Below, piece after piece: positions 7,379 through 15,464 of a stretch of DNA of 17,205 bases. The stretch covers positions 1 to 17,205 of the forward strand of contig JAGQRC010000011.1 of the NCBI GenBank assembly GCA_020425835.1, written 5' to 3'. A model generated the notes under the pieces. It worked only from the letters and a program-made list of their open reading frames with translations. It did not search any database and was not told where the DNA came from. Within the stretch, counting starts at the first letter, position 1. Every line of letters starts with the position of its first letter. The stretch comes from Planctomycetota bacterium (lineage in GTDB: Bacteria; Planctomycetota; UBA8108; UBA1146; JAJFFE01). A program made the position numbers and the translations under genes.

Positions 7379-7582
7379 GGGATTCTCCTTCAGCGGCACG
7401 GATGCTCGAGCGGGACTGGCCGAAGCCGACCTCTCCGCGGCTGCCCTCGGCCGTCGAGGGACGTTGGAGCGTCGACGAGTCGAAATCCCACCCGCTCCCC
7501 AGCCCAGGCGCAAGGGGCGTACCCGCGAGGGAGGCCGGGCGATCGCCGAGTCGGAGAGAAGGTACCGTGCGCGGGCTCGCTG

Positions 7583-9415
7583 CTACGGACAGCTGCCGTC
7601 CGTGTAGCAACGCAGCGCATCGCCGCTCGTATCCACGCCGCAGTCGGGGAACGGGGGCGCCGGCGCGGCGCCGCCCTGGAAGAGGAAGCTCAGCACCTGG
7701 ATCGGGTCGCCGAGCGTGAGGGTGCCGCTGTCGTCGAAGTCGAAGGCGTCCGCGCAGTCCGGATAGCCGCTGCTCGAGAAGAGCATCGCCAGCGAGGTGA
7801 TGGCGTCGCTCAGGTCGATGACACCGTCGCGGTCACAGTCTCCACGCATGAACGGCTTCTCATCGGGAACGATGAACGCGTTCGTCTGGATCTCGAAGCC
7901 GATCGTCGTGTTGCGCTGGATGATCACGGAGAGCGTCTGCGCTTCGACCGACGCGATCTCGCTCGGCGTGAGGTCGCTCTCGTACCAGAAGCGATCCCCC
8001 GCACGGAGCGCTTGGAACTGCGCGGTCAGGATGGCGTGGAACAGCTCACCGACGAGCGCCCCCGCGACGTGGTCCTCGCAGAGCCCACCGGTCCAGGGAT
8101 CGATGTCCGCGACCGATGCGTAGGTCGATGCGAGCCGCGAGACGATCTCGGGATCGCTGCTGATCTCGGCGAAGCTCGTCCGCACCGGCAATCCGAAGTC
8201 GCCGCGCGCCTGGTTGTAGCTCGGAAGACCGTGGTCGCGTCCGCGCTGGATGTTCAACGACGCAAGGTCGAACCCGCCCGCGCCCGGCGGCCCGAAGAGG
8301 AAGTTGCGGACGTCATCGACGAGGTAGGGATCGATGGCCTGAGCCTCTTGCGAGGCGAGGCCGCGGAGGAGCGGCTCGATCCCGTGATCGAGCACTGCTC
8401 CCGGGTTGAAGAACGCGTTGGCCAGAGCCAGATCCCCCGCGGCGATGGTCTGACCGTGGGCGTCGAGCCGGCGCAAGGTCGATGAGAGCATCGTGTGCCC
8501 GACTCGATAGGCGGCCGTCGAGAAGATGTTGGCGATCGAGGGATCGACCGCGGGATCGTATCCACCGTACGGTCCCAGCGCGCCGGGGCCGAGGAGCAGT
8601 GGGAGGAACTCCCGCGTGGTGATCGCCTACATCTCCGCGTCGACGATCCGACGCGCGCGCAGGAAGATCCCGTCGTCGTCGAGAGCGGGCTCGGCGAAGT
8701 GGATCTGATCGCACCAGAAGTTGTGCTCGCGCACGAAGAGCGTGTGCATCGAGGTCAGGCCGACCTGCTCGTTCGCTCGGACATCGCCCGCGAGGAAGAA
8801 GCCCGGATTCGCCGGGTCGAACGGGAGCAGCTCCCCCGCGCTGGTCCGGAGCTTCCCGGTGCCGTCGAGGCGACGGAGCTCGAGGCTCCGCGTCTCGTCG
8901 GATCCGTAGACGTTCGACGCATCGATGAACGACGTGATGTGGTTGAGCTGCTGTCGCACTCCGCCCACGGTGTGCGAGGAGCGATCGAACCCGATCACCA
9001 TCGTGCCGGTCCCGAGTGGATCGAAGAAAGGATCGCCGGTGGGCACCGGGATCGGGAGCGACTCGGCGGGATCCGCACCGGGCGTCAGATCGATGTCGTG
9101 ATCGAGGAACTGGCCCCACTGCCAGAGGAAGTCCGAGGCGCCGGCCGAGTTCACCGTCGACCCGGGCTGCGCGTGGACCCCATTGCTCACCGCTCGCGCA
9201 CTCGGTCGCGTCGCCCCGGCCGGGGCACTGACACCATCGGCGTAGTCGATCGTCGCGACGCGCCGCAACTCGATGCCGGCACTCCCCCACTCCGGAGAGC
9301 TCGGGTTGTTGCCGAAGCCATCGATCGATCGGAACTCGATCCCCTGGCCCGACGCGGTCCGGAGAACGGACGCGACCAGAAGGACGATGAGGGGGCGGGT
9401 GCCGACAGTGCGCAT
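7583..9415 (-). pseudogene. Secreted animal-type haem peroxidase with dockerin tail, interrupted by an in-frame TAG
   Basis: One frame of 611 codons encodes a signal peptide (residues 1-23), an animal haem peroxidase domain (about 25-515) and a dockerin-like C-terminus (524-610, RGDCDRDGVIDLSD, then FDDSGTLTLGDP, then PFPDCG...SCP). Peroxidase landmarks are WGQFLDHDI with distal His106, LFVREHN with Arg229-Glu230, and YRVGHTM with proximal His307. SLNIQRGRDHGLPSYN is also present. Codon 263 (8627-8629) is TAG, inside RRIVDAEM-stop-AITTREFLPLLLG. The family usually has Gln there (EMQxIxxxEFLP), so a single CAG to TAG change explains it. The frame is otherwise unbroken. Without suppression the product would stop after 262 residues and lack the proximal haem ligand. 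ATG 9415 has a good AGGAGA site. The downstream half could restart at ATG 8491, but no signal peptide would precede it. A sequencing error is possible. Confidence 0.85.
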
Positions 9416-9457
9416 GATCTCTCCTGAGACTCCTGGAACGAGAACGAAGCCCGCCCG

Positions 9458-9463
9458 ATTGTA
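9458..9463 (-). promoter_or_regulatory. Candidate -10 box for the peroxidase gene
   Basis: On the minus strand TACAAT lies 42 nt upstream of ATG 9415. It matches the sigma70 -10 consensus at 5 of 6 positions and would give a short leader. No convincing -35 is found 16-18 nt further upstream, so this is a tentative call. Confidence 0.3.
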
Positions 9464-9581
9464 GCGGTGGCTCGCTCCCGCGGAGTTCCGGGAGGTCTTC
9501 CCCCTCGTCGAGACGACGCCCCCGATCCGGAGACTCAGGTCCGCGAACGCGGAAGTGGCTCGTTGCGCGAGATCTGCGGTT

Positions 9582-11594
9582 TCACTCCGATTCGCGCTGG
9601 TCGAGTGACTCGATGAAGCTCAGCACCGCCTGGTAGTAGCGCACCTGGTTCTCGAAGCCTCGAATGCCGTGGCCCTGGCCCGGGAACTCGACATAGGTGA
9701 CATCGCGCCCGAGCGCGCGGGCACGTTCGACGAACTTGCGACTCTCGGTGACCGGGACGCGCCAGTCGTTCTCGCCGTGCGTCAACAGCACCGGCGCGTT
9801 CAGGAGGTCGACGTGAGTGTAGGGCGAACGGTCGCGGAGCTTGGCCGCTTCGGTCGCGGGGTCCCCCGCCTCCTGGATCACCCAGTCCGGAATGTTGCAC
9901 GACTGGTAGAAGGAGAGGATGTCCGAGAAGCCCGCGTGGCTCCAACCGAACCCGAAGTCGAAGTGCGCGTCGCGGCCGTTGGTCTCGGGCGGGAAGGTCA
10001 GACAGCGCAGCGTCGCGTAGCCGCCGTGACTGCCGCCGTAGACGCCGACCTGATCGGGCCGGTAGCCCCGCTCCTCGACCAACCAGTGGGCGCACTCGAT
10101 GATGTCGACGATCTCATCGCCCCCGAGATCCCCATCGTTGAGCGCGGCGAACTCCGCGCCGAAACCGTCGCTGCCCCTCGGAGCGGGGCTCAGGACGGCG
10201 ATGCCCGCGGCAGCGAGGATGTTCACTTCGGTCCGGTAGGAGTTCTCTCCGCCGTAGAACGCGGTGATCAGGACGCGCCGTTCCGCCGGATCCTCCGGTG
10301 GGTTCCGGGGCTCGAGGTAGAACGCGTGCAACTCGCGCCGCTGGCCCGAGTCGGCGAGATCGAAGGTCGGGATCGAGACGCGCTCCGGTACGACCTGGCA
10401 GATCTTCGCGGCGAGCTCGGCCGGGAGATCGGCGAGCTCGGAGAGCTCGAGCCGCCACGCGTTCTCGCCCTTCACCGCGCGGAGACGAGCGAAGCGGAAC
10501 GGTGAGGTCAACGAGGCGACCGAGAGGATCGCCCGATCCCCGTGGGCGTCCCGGATCGAGACGTTCGCGGGGATGCGGACCCCGGCGAGCTCTTCTCCGG
10601 TGTCGACGGAGAGCAGCCGGAGCTCCGACTCGTGCGGTCGACCGATCACCGCGAGGAAGGTCGGCGGCTCGGTGTCGAGGAGCTCGACCGACCGCAGCTC
10701 CTCACGGAAGTCGGTGAGTTTCGTCGGCTCGGCCCCCGCGTCGTTCAAGTCGGTCCGGTAGACCTCGGCATGCCCGGTCTCGGCGGACTGCCAGAGCAGG
10801 ACGCCCGGTCGCGCCCAACCATCGATCATGTCGTGCTCGAAACGCACGACGCGCGGCGGAACGAGGTACTCCAGGGAGCCGTCCGGGGCGATCCTCGCGA
10901 GACTCGTCGTGTTGCGCTGACCGTCGTGTTGGATCCGCGTGATGATGGTCTCACCGAAGAAACGCGGCTCGGCCCAGGTGAAACGGTCCTCGCTCCCCTG
11001 ATCCGAGCGGTAGGTCCGCTCGTCGCCCGCGGCGAGATCTCGCACGATCAGCCGGGTCGTGAACGGCTCCTCGCTACCGGACCGAGCGAGGTATGCCAGC
11101 CGATCCCCGTCCGGTGAGAGCGACCAGCCGTACGTGTAGTCGTTGTCGGTGACCCGGTCGATCGCCCCGGTTGCGAGATCGATCGTGTAGACGTTCATGT
11201 GCTCGTCGTTCTCCTCGTCCGACGTGATGAACAATCGATGGGACGACGCATGATAGCGACACTGCCAGAAGCTCCGCTTCGACCAGTCGACGTCACAGAC
11301 CTTGCGTCCCCGGGAGAGATCGATACGACCCGTGTCCGGCAGCTCGAGCTGCCGCAGCCAGCTGCCGGTCGGCGTCCTCTCGAAGTAGAACAGCTGGCCG
11401 TGCTCGAGGTCGGGCTGCAGGTTCCCGTAGGGCTGACCGATCAGGAACGGCTCCAGGTCGATCGTTCGATCGCGGAAGGTCACCGTCAGATCGGCGGTCA
11501 CCGGCGTCGGCCCATCGCGGGTCACCGGCGGTCCCGAAGAGCATGCGGCGAGAAGGAGGATCCCACTCACGACGGCGATCGTGGATCGGGACAT
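9582..11594 (-). CDS. S9-family prolyl oligopeptidase-type serine peptidase, lipoprotein
   Basis: The 670-residue product starts with a lipoprotein signal (VVSGILLLAACSSG, lipobox LAAC). A beta-propeller-like region follows, with segments such as DEENDEHMNVYTIDLATG and YGWSLSPDGDRLAYLARSG. The C-terminal alpha/beta-hydrolase domain (about 430-670) carries the whole catalytic triad: nucleophile Ser522 in GVYGGSHGGYAT, Asp610 in HGENDWRVP and His642 in GQGHGIRG. Such enzymes cut short peptides, often after proline, by limiting access through the propeller. It is probably anchored in the cell envelope. ATG 11594 has an AAGGG site 7 nt upstream. It lies 92 bp downstream of cmoB on the same strand and could be co-transcribed, although the functions are unrelated. 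Acyl-aminoacyl or dipeptidyl peptidase specificity cannot be told apart here. Confidence 0.9.
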   Translation of the reverse strand: MSRSTIAVVSGILLLAACSSGPPVTRDGPTPVTADLTVTFRDRTIDLEPFLIGQPYGNLQPDLEHGQLFYFERTPTGSWLRQLELPDTGRIDLSRGRKVCDVDWSKRSFWQCRYHASSHRLFITSDEENDEHMNVYTIDLATGAIDRVTDNDYTYGWSLSPDGDRLAYLARSGSEEPFTTRLIVRDLAAGDERTYRSDQGSEDRFTWAEPRFFGETIITRIQHDGQRNTTSLARIAPDGSLEYLVPPRVVRFEHDMIDGWARPGVLLWQSAETGHAEVYRTDLNDAGAEPTKLTDFREELRSVELLDTEPPTFLAVIGRPHESELRLLSVDTGEELAGVRIPANVSIRDAHGDRAILSVASLTSPFRFARLRAVKGENAWRLELSELADLPAELAAKICQVVPERVSIPTFDLADSGQRRELHAFYLEPRNPPEDPAERRVLITAFYGGENSYRTEVNILAAAGIAVLSPAPRGSDGFGAEFAALNDGDLGGDEIVDIIECAHWLVEERGYRPDQVGVYGGSHGGYATLRCLTFPPETNGRDAHFDFGFGWSHAGFSDILSFYQSCNIPDWVIQEAGDPATEAAKLRDRSPYTHVDLLNAPVLLTHGENDWRVPVTESRKFVERARALGRDVTYVEFPGQGHGIRGFENQVRYYQAVLSFIESLDQRESE

Positions 11595-11686
11595 CGGCGA
11601 CCCTTCGGCAAGAGAGGTGGTGGACTCGCGCCGCGTGAGACTATGCGAGGCGGGAACGGGGATCCACTCCGATCCGGACGATCGAC

Positions 11687-12646
11687 TCAGCCCTTCCTGG
11701 CGCGGGCGTAGATGCGCCACGGCGCGGGGTGTCCCTCGACGGTGCGGGTGGGATCGTGTGGATCGAGGAACTCGGCGAGACTGTCGATCGGCGCCCACTC
11801 CGTTCGACGCTGCTCGGCGGTCGAGAGGGGCGCCGCGTAGAACGTGTCGACATCGACGAAGCGCGACCGGCGGAGCCAGTTCTGCAGACAGGACCGAGTC
11901 GGGAGGAACCAGACACCGCGCGCTCGGGCGTAACGACCCGGCGGCATCCATGCGACCGGCTCCTCGCCGACGATCCCTTGGCAGTCGACGATGATCTCCC
12001 CGCCGGGGGCCAAACTCCGATGGACCTTCTCGAGGAGCCCGAGCGGATCTCGATGATGGTAGAGGATCCCCAGGCAGAACACGGTGTCGAAGAAGCAAGG
12101 ATAGTGATGGAGGTGCTCGACCCCGAGGAGCTCGTAAGCGAGCGACGGGACACGCGCGTACTTCTGCAGGAGGTCGAACGCGAGGGCGTGCTTCGCCATG
12201 GGCTCGAAGCCGACGACGAGTTCCGGCTCGTGCGCCGCCATCCGGAACATGAAGTAGCCGTTGTGGCAACCGACATCCGCGATGCGGCGACCGGCCAGCG
12301 GCGACATCACCGACTCGATCCGCGACCACTTGCGATCGGATCGCCACTCGGCGTCGATCCCGTGCCCGAAGACGCGGAACGGCCCCTTCTTCCACGGCAC
12401 GAAGGCGCGAAGCGCTTCGAGCAGCCGTGTCGATGCCTCGGGGGCGATCTCACTCGTGCGACCGATCTCGACGACCGGCCGATCGAAGATGCGATGAGCG
12501 GTCTCGACCTCGGGGCTCCGGCTCACGGCGGTCCGGATCTCGGCGAGCTCGGGGGACTCGAGGCTCGGACGCCGCTGCCGACGCAGCGCGCGGATCTCCG
12601 TCGCCTCGAGGCGATCCTCGAAGCGATCCAAGTAGTCTTCGCTCAT
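11687..12646 (-). CDS. cmoB: tRNA U34 carboxymethyltransferase CmoB
   Basis: The 319-residue protein matches CmoB along its length (323 residues in E. coli). CmoB transfers a carboxymethyl group from carboxy-S-adenosyl-methionine to 5-hydroxyuridine at the tRNA wobble position, giving cmo5U, which widens codon reading. Conserved segments are VPWKKGPF (83-90, with the Lys equivalent to E. coli Lys91 at 87), IDAEWRSDRKW (97-107), SAM-loop DVGCHNGYFM (124-133), LGILYHHRDPL with the conserved Tyr, EQRRTEW, FLDPHDPTRTVEGHPAP and the following Arg. The SAM loop reads DVGCHNGY where E. coli has DVGCGSGY. Its ATG overlaps the cmoA stop (ATGA), which indicates translational coupling with the gene that makes its cofactor. 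Confidence 0.95.
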   Translation of the reverse strand: MSEDYLDRFEDRLEATEIRALRRQRRPSLESPELAEIRTAVSRSPEVETAHRIFDRPVVEIGRTSEIAPEASTRLLEALRAFVPWKKGPFRVFGHGIDAEWRSDRKWSRIESVMSPLAGRRIADVGCHNGYFMFRMAAHEPELVVGFEPMAKHALAFDLLQKYARVPSLAYELLGVEHLHHYPCFFDTVFCLGILYHHRDPLGLLEKVHRSLAPGGEIIVDCQGIVGEEPVAWMPPGRYARARGVWFLPTRSCLQNWLRRSRFVDVDTFYAAPLSTAEQRRTEWAPIDSLAEFLDPHDPTRTVEGHPAPWRIYARARKG

Positions 12647-13416
12647 CGCGCGGCCACGACCGTGACGAAGTTGTGCCAACGCAGGATGGTCTCCGCGTGG
12701 GCGAAACCCGCTCGCTCCAGCTGCTCGAGCTGTTGCTCGAGAGTCAACGAGACGAGCACGTTCTCGAGCGCCTCCTTCTTCCGAGCGATCTCCGTGCGCG
12801 TGTAGCCGTTGCGCGCCTTGAAGTCCTCGTGGAGCCGGGTGATCGTCTCCTGGAAGTCGGGTCGCGAGGAGCGCACCTTCTCGCTCAGGATCAAGATGCC
12901 ACCCGGGCACAGCGCGTTGGCGAGCTTCTCGAGCAGGATCGGTCGCTGGACGACCGGAACGAACTGGAGGGTGTAGTTCAGGATCGCGACCGAGGCGTTC
13001 TCGTAGTCGGAGCCGACGGCATCCTCGTGAACGAGCTGCACCTCGTGACGCGCCGCGACCTCCGCGAGCTTGGCGCGCGCGCGGTCGAGCATCGACTTCG
13101 AGCCGTCGACTCCGACCAGACGGACGGGGTGCGGCGAGAGACGGCCGATCAAGTCGAGCTGAGTGCCGGTCGAGCACCCGATGTCGTAGACCGCCGTGCC
13201 CTCGCGGTAGTAGCGGATCGCCCAGTGCGCGGTGACGTCGATCACGTCGCGGTAGAGCGGTACCGAGCGCGCGACCATGTCGTCGAAAACGCCGGCCACG
13301 GCGGCGTTGAACTCGAACGGGACCGGCCACGGGCCCTCGCGGTAGATCCGGTCGGGATCGGAATCGAGACGCGGAGCGGCGGACAACGGCGGCTCGTCGG
13401 GCGGATCGGTCGCCAC
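12643..13416 (-). CDS. cmoA: Carboxy-S-adenosyl-L-methionine synthase CmoA
   Basis: The 257-residue protein matches CmoA (247 residues in E. coli), which makes carboxy-SAM from SAM and prephenate for CmoB. Visible family segments are FNAAVAGVFDDMVARSVPLY, the SAM-binding loop VYDIGCSTGTQLDLI, VGVDGSKSMLDRARAKL, SVAILNYTLQFVPV, PGGILILSEKV, LHEDFKARNGYTRTEIARKKEALENVL and the FxHAE-type segment GFAHAETILRWHNF. The start is GTG 13416, with AAGGAG 7 nt upstream. The 3' end overlaps cmoB by 4 nt. The N-terminal 20 or so residues are Pro/Asp-rich and specific to this copy. It is divergent from the small plus-strand unit at 13468-13746. Confidence 0.95.
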   Translation of the reverse strand: MATDPPDEPPLSAAPRLDSDPDRIYREGPWPVPFEFNAAVAGVFDDMVARSVPLYRDVIDVTAHWAIRYYREGTAVYDIGCSTGTQLDLIGRLSPHPVRLVGVDGSKSMLDRARAKLAEVAARHEVQLVHEDAVGSDYENASVAILNYTLQFVPVVQRPILLEKLANALCPGGILILSEKVRSSRPDFQETITRLHEDFKARNGYTRTEIARKKEALENVLVSLTLEQQLEQLERAGFAHAETILRWHNFVTVVAAR

Positions 13417-13467
13417 GAACGGTCTCCTTCATTCATCGGGATTCGGCGAGCGTGTCGAGACGACCCT

Positions 13468-13496
13468 TTGACTCGGGCGCACCTCGCCGATACCGT
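13468..13496 (+). promoter_or_regulatory. sigma70-like promoter for the small plus-strand gene
   Basis: TTGACT (13468-13473, 5 of 6 to consensus) and TACCGT (13491-13496) are separated by exactly 17 nt. Transcription would start near 13502-13505, at the ATG of the small ORF, so the mRNA would be leaderless or nearly so. The -10 is only 3 of 6, but it keeps the TA...T frame. Confidence 0.5.
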
Positions 13497-13504
13497 TGTC
13501 GCCC

Positions 13505-13681
13505 ATGTCCATGCCACGCATCAACCCCACGACGCCCCACTCCCTCGAACGCGGCCCGGTCGCTCCGGCCATGTCGTGCTTCGACGTCGACGCCGCCGCC
13601 GGTGTCGTCGCGGGCCGGTGCATGGACCTCGGGCCGTGCCCGCTCCCGGTCGTCATTGCGGCGGGTTCCGGTGTCCCATGA
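13505..13681 (+). CDS. Small cysteine-containing protein of unknown function
   Basis: A 58-codon ORF runs from ATG 13505 to TGA 13681. The product ends in MSCFDVDAAAGVVAGRCM and DLGPCPLPVVIAAGSGVP, with three cysteines. About five of six codons have G or C in the third position, as in the neighbouring genes. No Shine-Dalgarno precedes the ATG, but a promoter with ideal spacing ends about 8 nt upstream and a strong terminator follows 35 nt after the stop, so the unit looks self-contained. A second in-frame ATG is at 13511, and another starts MSCFDVD at 13571. I do not recognise a family. A small non-coding RNA using the same promoter and terminator is the main alternative. Confidence 0.45.
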   Translation: MSMPRINPTTPHSLERGPVAPAMSCFDVDAAAGVVAGRCMDLGPCPLPVVIAAGSGVP

Positions 13682-13715
13682 GACTCGACTTCGATTCAGT
13701 CCATGAGAGCACCCG

Positions 13716-13746
13716 AACCCGCTGAGAAATCAGCGGGTTTTCTTTT
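13716..13746 (+). terminator. Rho-independent terminator
   Basis: AACCCGCTGA (13716-13725) and TCAGCGGGTT (13730-13739) form a perfect 10-bp stem closed by a GAAA tetraloop, followed by TTCTTTT (13740-13746). The T-run is only on the plus strand, so it terminates rightward transcription of the small gene and insulates the exporter downstream. Confidence 0.9.
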
Positions 13747-13819
13747 GCCCCGAGTCATCGCAGCCCCGAGGCCCCACGACACCGTCGTCCGAGTTCCGGC
13801 CCGAGAGGAGGGCCGTACC

Positions 13820-14830
13820 ATGACCGAGCCAGCGATCCGCATCGACTCCCTCCGCAAGGTGTTCCGCGCGCGCGAGCGCGGCGCGGGACTCCGCGGCGCC
13901 GCTCGTTCCCTGATCCGACCGGTCCATCGCGAGGTCGTCGCCGTGGATCGGATCTCGTTCTCGATCGAGCCGGGGGAGCGCGTCGCCTTCGTCGGACCCA
14001 ACGGGGCCGGCAAGTCCACCACGATCAAGATGCTCTCGGGCATCCTGCAGCCCGACTCCGGCGACGTCCGCGTCCTCGGTCTGGTGCCGTGGAAGGAGCG
14101 TCAGCGGCTGGGGTTCCGCATCGGCACGGTGTTCGGGCAGCGGTCCCAGCTCTGGTACCACCTCCCGGCTCGGGACGCGTTCGAGCTGTTGGCGCGCATC
14201 TACGAGCTCGAGCCGAACGAGTACCGCGAGCGACTGAAGTCGCTGATCGAAGCGTTCGACGTCGGCGACCTGCTCGACCGTCCGGTGCGGCAGCTGTCGT
14301 TGGGCCAACGCATGCGTTGCGAGATCGTCGCGAGCCTGCTCCACCGGCCGGAGATCCTCTTCCTCGATGAGCCGACCATCGGACTCGACGTCACGGCGAA
14401 GTCGGTGATCCGCGACTTGGTCCGCGACGCGGCCGAGCGGGACGGGAGCACCGTGCTCCTGACCTCGCACGACACCGGCGACATGGAGCGGGTCTGCGAT
14501 CGCGTGATCGTGATCAACGAGGGACGGCTGATCCTCGACTGCCCGGTGCGCGATCTCCGCACGGAGTTCATCCGTCGGAAGATGGTCACGCTGCTGACCG
14601 CCGAGGAGCACGTCGATCTCCAGCTGGAGGGGACGGCAGTCGTCGAGAGGGCTCCGTATCGCACGGTCCTGGAGATCGACACGCGGCGCGCCGCGGTCGG
14701 GGAGGTCGTGCAGGCCGCGCTGGCTCGGACGACCCTGCGCGACCTGACCGTGGAGGATCCGCCCCTCGAGGAGATCGTCCAGGAGATCTACCACAACCGA
14801 GACCACTGGCGAGAGGCGGGACCCTCGTGA
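13820..14830 (+). CDS. ABC-2 type exporter ATP-binding protein (COG4586-like)
   Basis: This 336-residue single-cassette ATPase has Walker A GPNGAGKST (59-67), a Q-loop region GTVFGQRSQLWYHLP (102-116) characteristic of the exporter class paired with ABC2_membrane_6 permeases, signature LSLGQRM (159-165), Walker B ILFLDEP (179-185) and the switch segment LLTSHDTGDME. An extra C-terminal region of about 90 residues follows the cassette, as in DrrA-like proteins. It energises the two permeases at 15465-17089. ATG 13820 has GGAGGG about 7 nt upstream; the open frame before it runs through the terminator hairpin and is not coding. Substrate unknown. The permease genes do not follow directly: an opposite-strand gene lies between. 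Confidence 0.92.
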   Translation: MTEPAIRIDSLRKVFRARERGAGLRGAARSLIRPVHREVVAVDRISFSIEPGERVAFVGPNGAGKSTTIKMLSGILQPDSGDVRVLGLVPWKERQRLGFRIGTVFGQRSQLWYHLPARDAFELLARIYELEPNEYRERLKSLIEAFDVGDLLDRPVRQLSLGQRMRCEIVASLLHRPEILFLDEPTIGLDVTAKSVIRDLVRDAAERDGSTVLLTSHDTGDMERVCDRVIVINEGRLILDCPVRDLRTEFIRRKMVTLLTAEEHVDLQLEGTAVVERAPYRTVLEIDTRRAAVGEVVQAALARTTLRDLTVEDPPLEEIVQEIYHNRDHWREAGPS

Positions 14831-14847
14831 TCGAGCGAGTCAGATCG

Positions 14848-15411
14848 TCATCGGTGGTCGTTCGGACCGAGCACCTGCACCCGATCCCGCTTCTCGCCGT
14901 GGACGAAGTCCTCGACGATGCGGTCGAGTTTCCGGCGCATGCCCCCCTCGAACCGCTCACCGGAGCCGTCGTACTCCATGAGGTCGCAGCGCTCCTCCCA
15001 CTCCGGGAGCTCCGCGATCTTGGGGTGACGATCGCTCATCGGCTCCAGCTTGATGTTGGCCTGCCACCAACCGGGATAGACGTTGACCACGATGTCGTAG
15101 ACCTGATCGGGCAGCAGATCGGCATCGACGACCGTGACCTGGTCCTTGCGACCGATGAACAGATGCTTGCCCGGAGCGCAGACGTACTGGAAGCGTTCCT
15201 TGCCCTCGAGATTCCCGATGAACTCGTACCGGTCGAAGACCTGGAAGTCGACGCCGCCGCCGTACCCCGACGGCCGGATGAAGTTGACCAGGGACTGGCC
15301 GGATAGGGGCGACGCGAGCGCCGGCCCCTCCACCTCGCGCATGTAGGGCGTGCCGCAGGCGCTCGTCGCGATCGCGACCAGGCCGAGGAGGATCATCGTC
15401 GAGAAGCGCAT
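14848..15411 (-). CDS. Putative lipoprotein with DUF2846-like domain
   Basis: The 187-residue protein begins MRFSTMILLGLVAIATSACG, a signal peptide with a somewhat atypical lipobox (TSAC, Cys19). The body resembles DUF2846 lipoproteins: LVNFIRPSGYGGGVDFQVFDRYEFIGNL, then FQYVCAPGKHLFIG, then a strand-rich region ending VYDIVVNVYPGWWQANIKL. The C-terminal quarter is charged (EMSDRHPK-type sequence, RRKLDRIVEDF). The function of the family is unknown; envelope location is inferred. ATG 15411 has a good GGAAGG site. The gene is convergent with the exporter ATPase (17 bp apart) and divergent from the first permease (53 bp apart), so it splits the exporter locus. Confidence 0.8.
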   Translation of the reverse strand: MRFSTMILLGLVAIATSACGTPYMREVEGPALASPLSGQSLVNFIRPSGYGGGVDFQVFDRYEFIGNLEGKERFQYVCAPGKHLFIGRKDQVTVVDADLLPDQVYDIVVNVYPGWWQANIKLEPMSDRHPKIAELPEWEERCDLMEYDGSGERFEGGMRRKLDRIVEDFVHGEKRDRVQVLGPNDHR

Positions 15412-15464
15412 GGCGCCTTCCTTTCCGCGGCGGGCGCCCGACTCTACCGCGAACGGAGGACGGT

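Noticed and set aside
8627..8629. Genome-wide reassignment of TAG to Gln
   Set aside because: No other gene here has an in-frame TAG, and the peroxidase itself ends in TAG exactly where its dockerin tail should end.
8495..9427. 310-codon plus-strand ORF opposite the peroxidase
   Set aside because: It is a shadow frame; the peroxidase motifs and ribosome site are on the minus strand.
11729..13725. Long plus-strand ORFs opposite cmoB and cmoA
   Set aside because: They are shadow frames rich in Arg and Asp, with no motif; the cmo genes match known proteins along their full length.
13703..13819. Earlier start for the exporter ATPase at 13703
   Set aside because: It would translate through the intrinsic terminator; ATG 13820 has a strong Shine-Dalgarno and the usual N-terminus.
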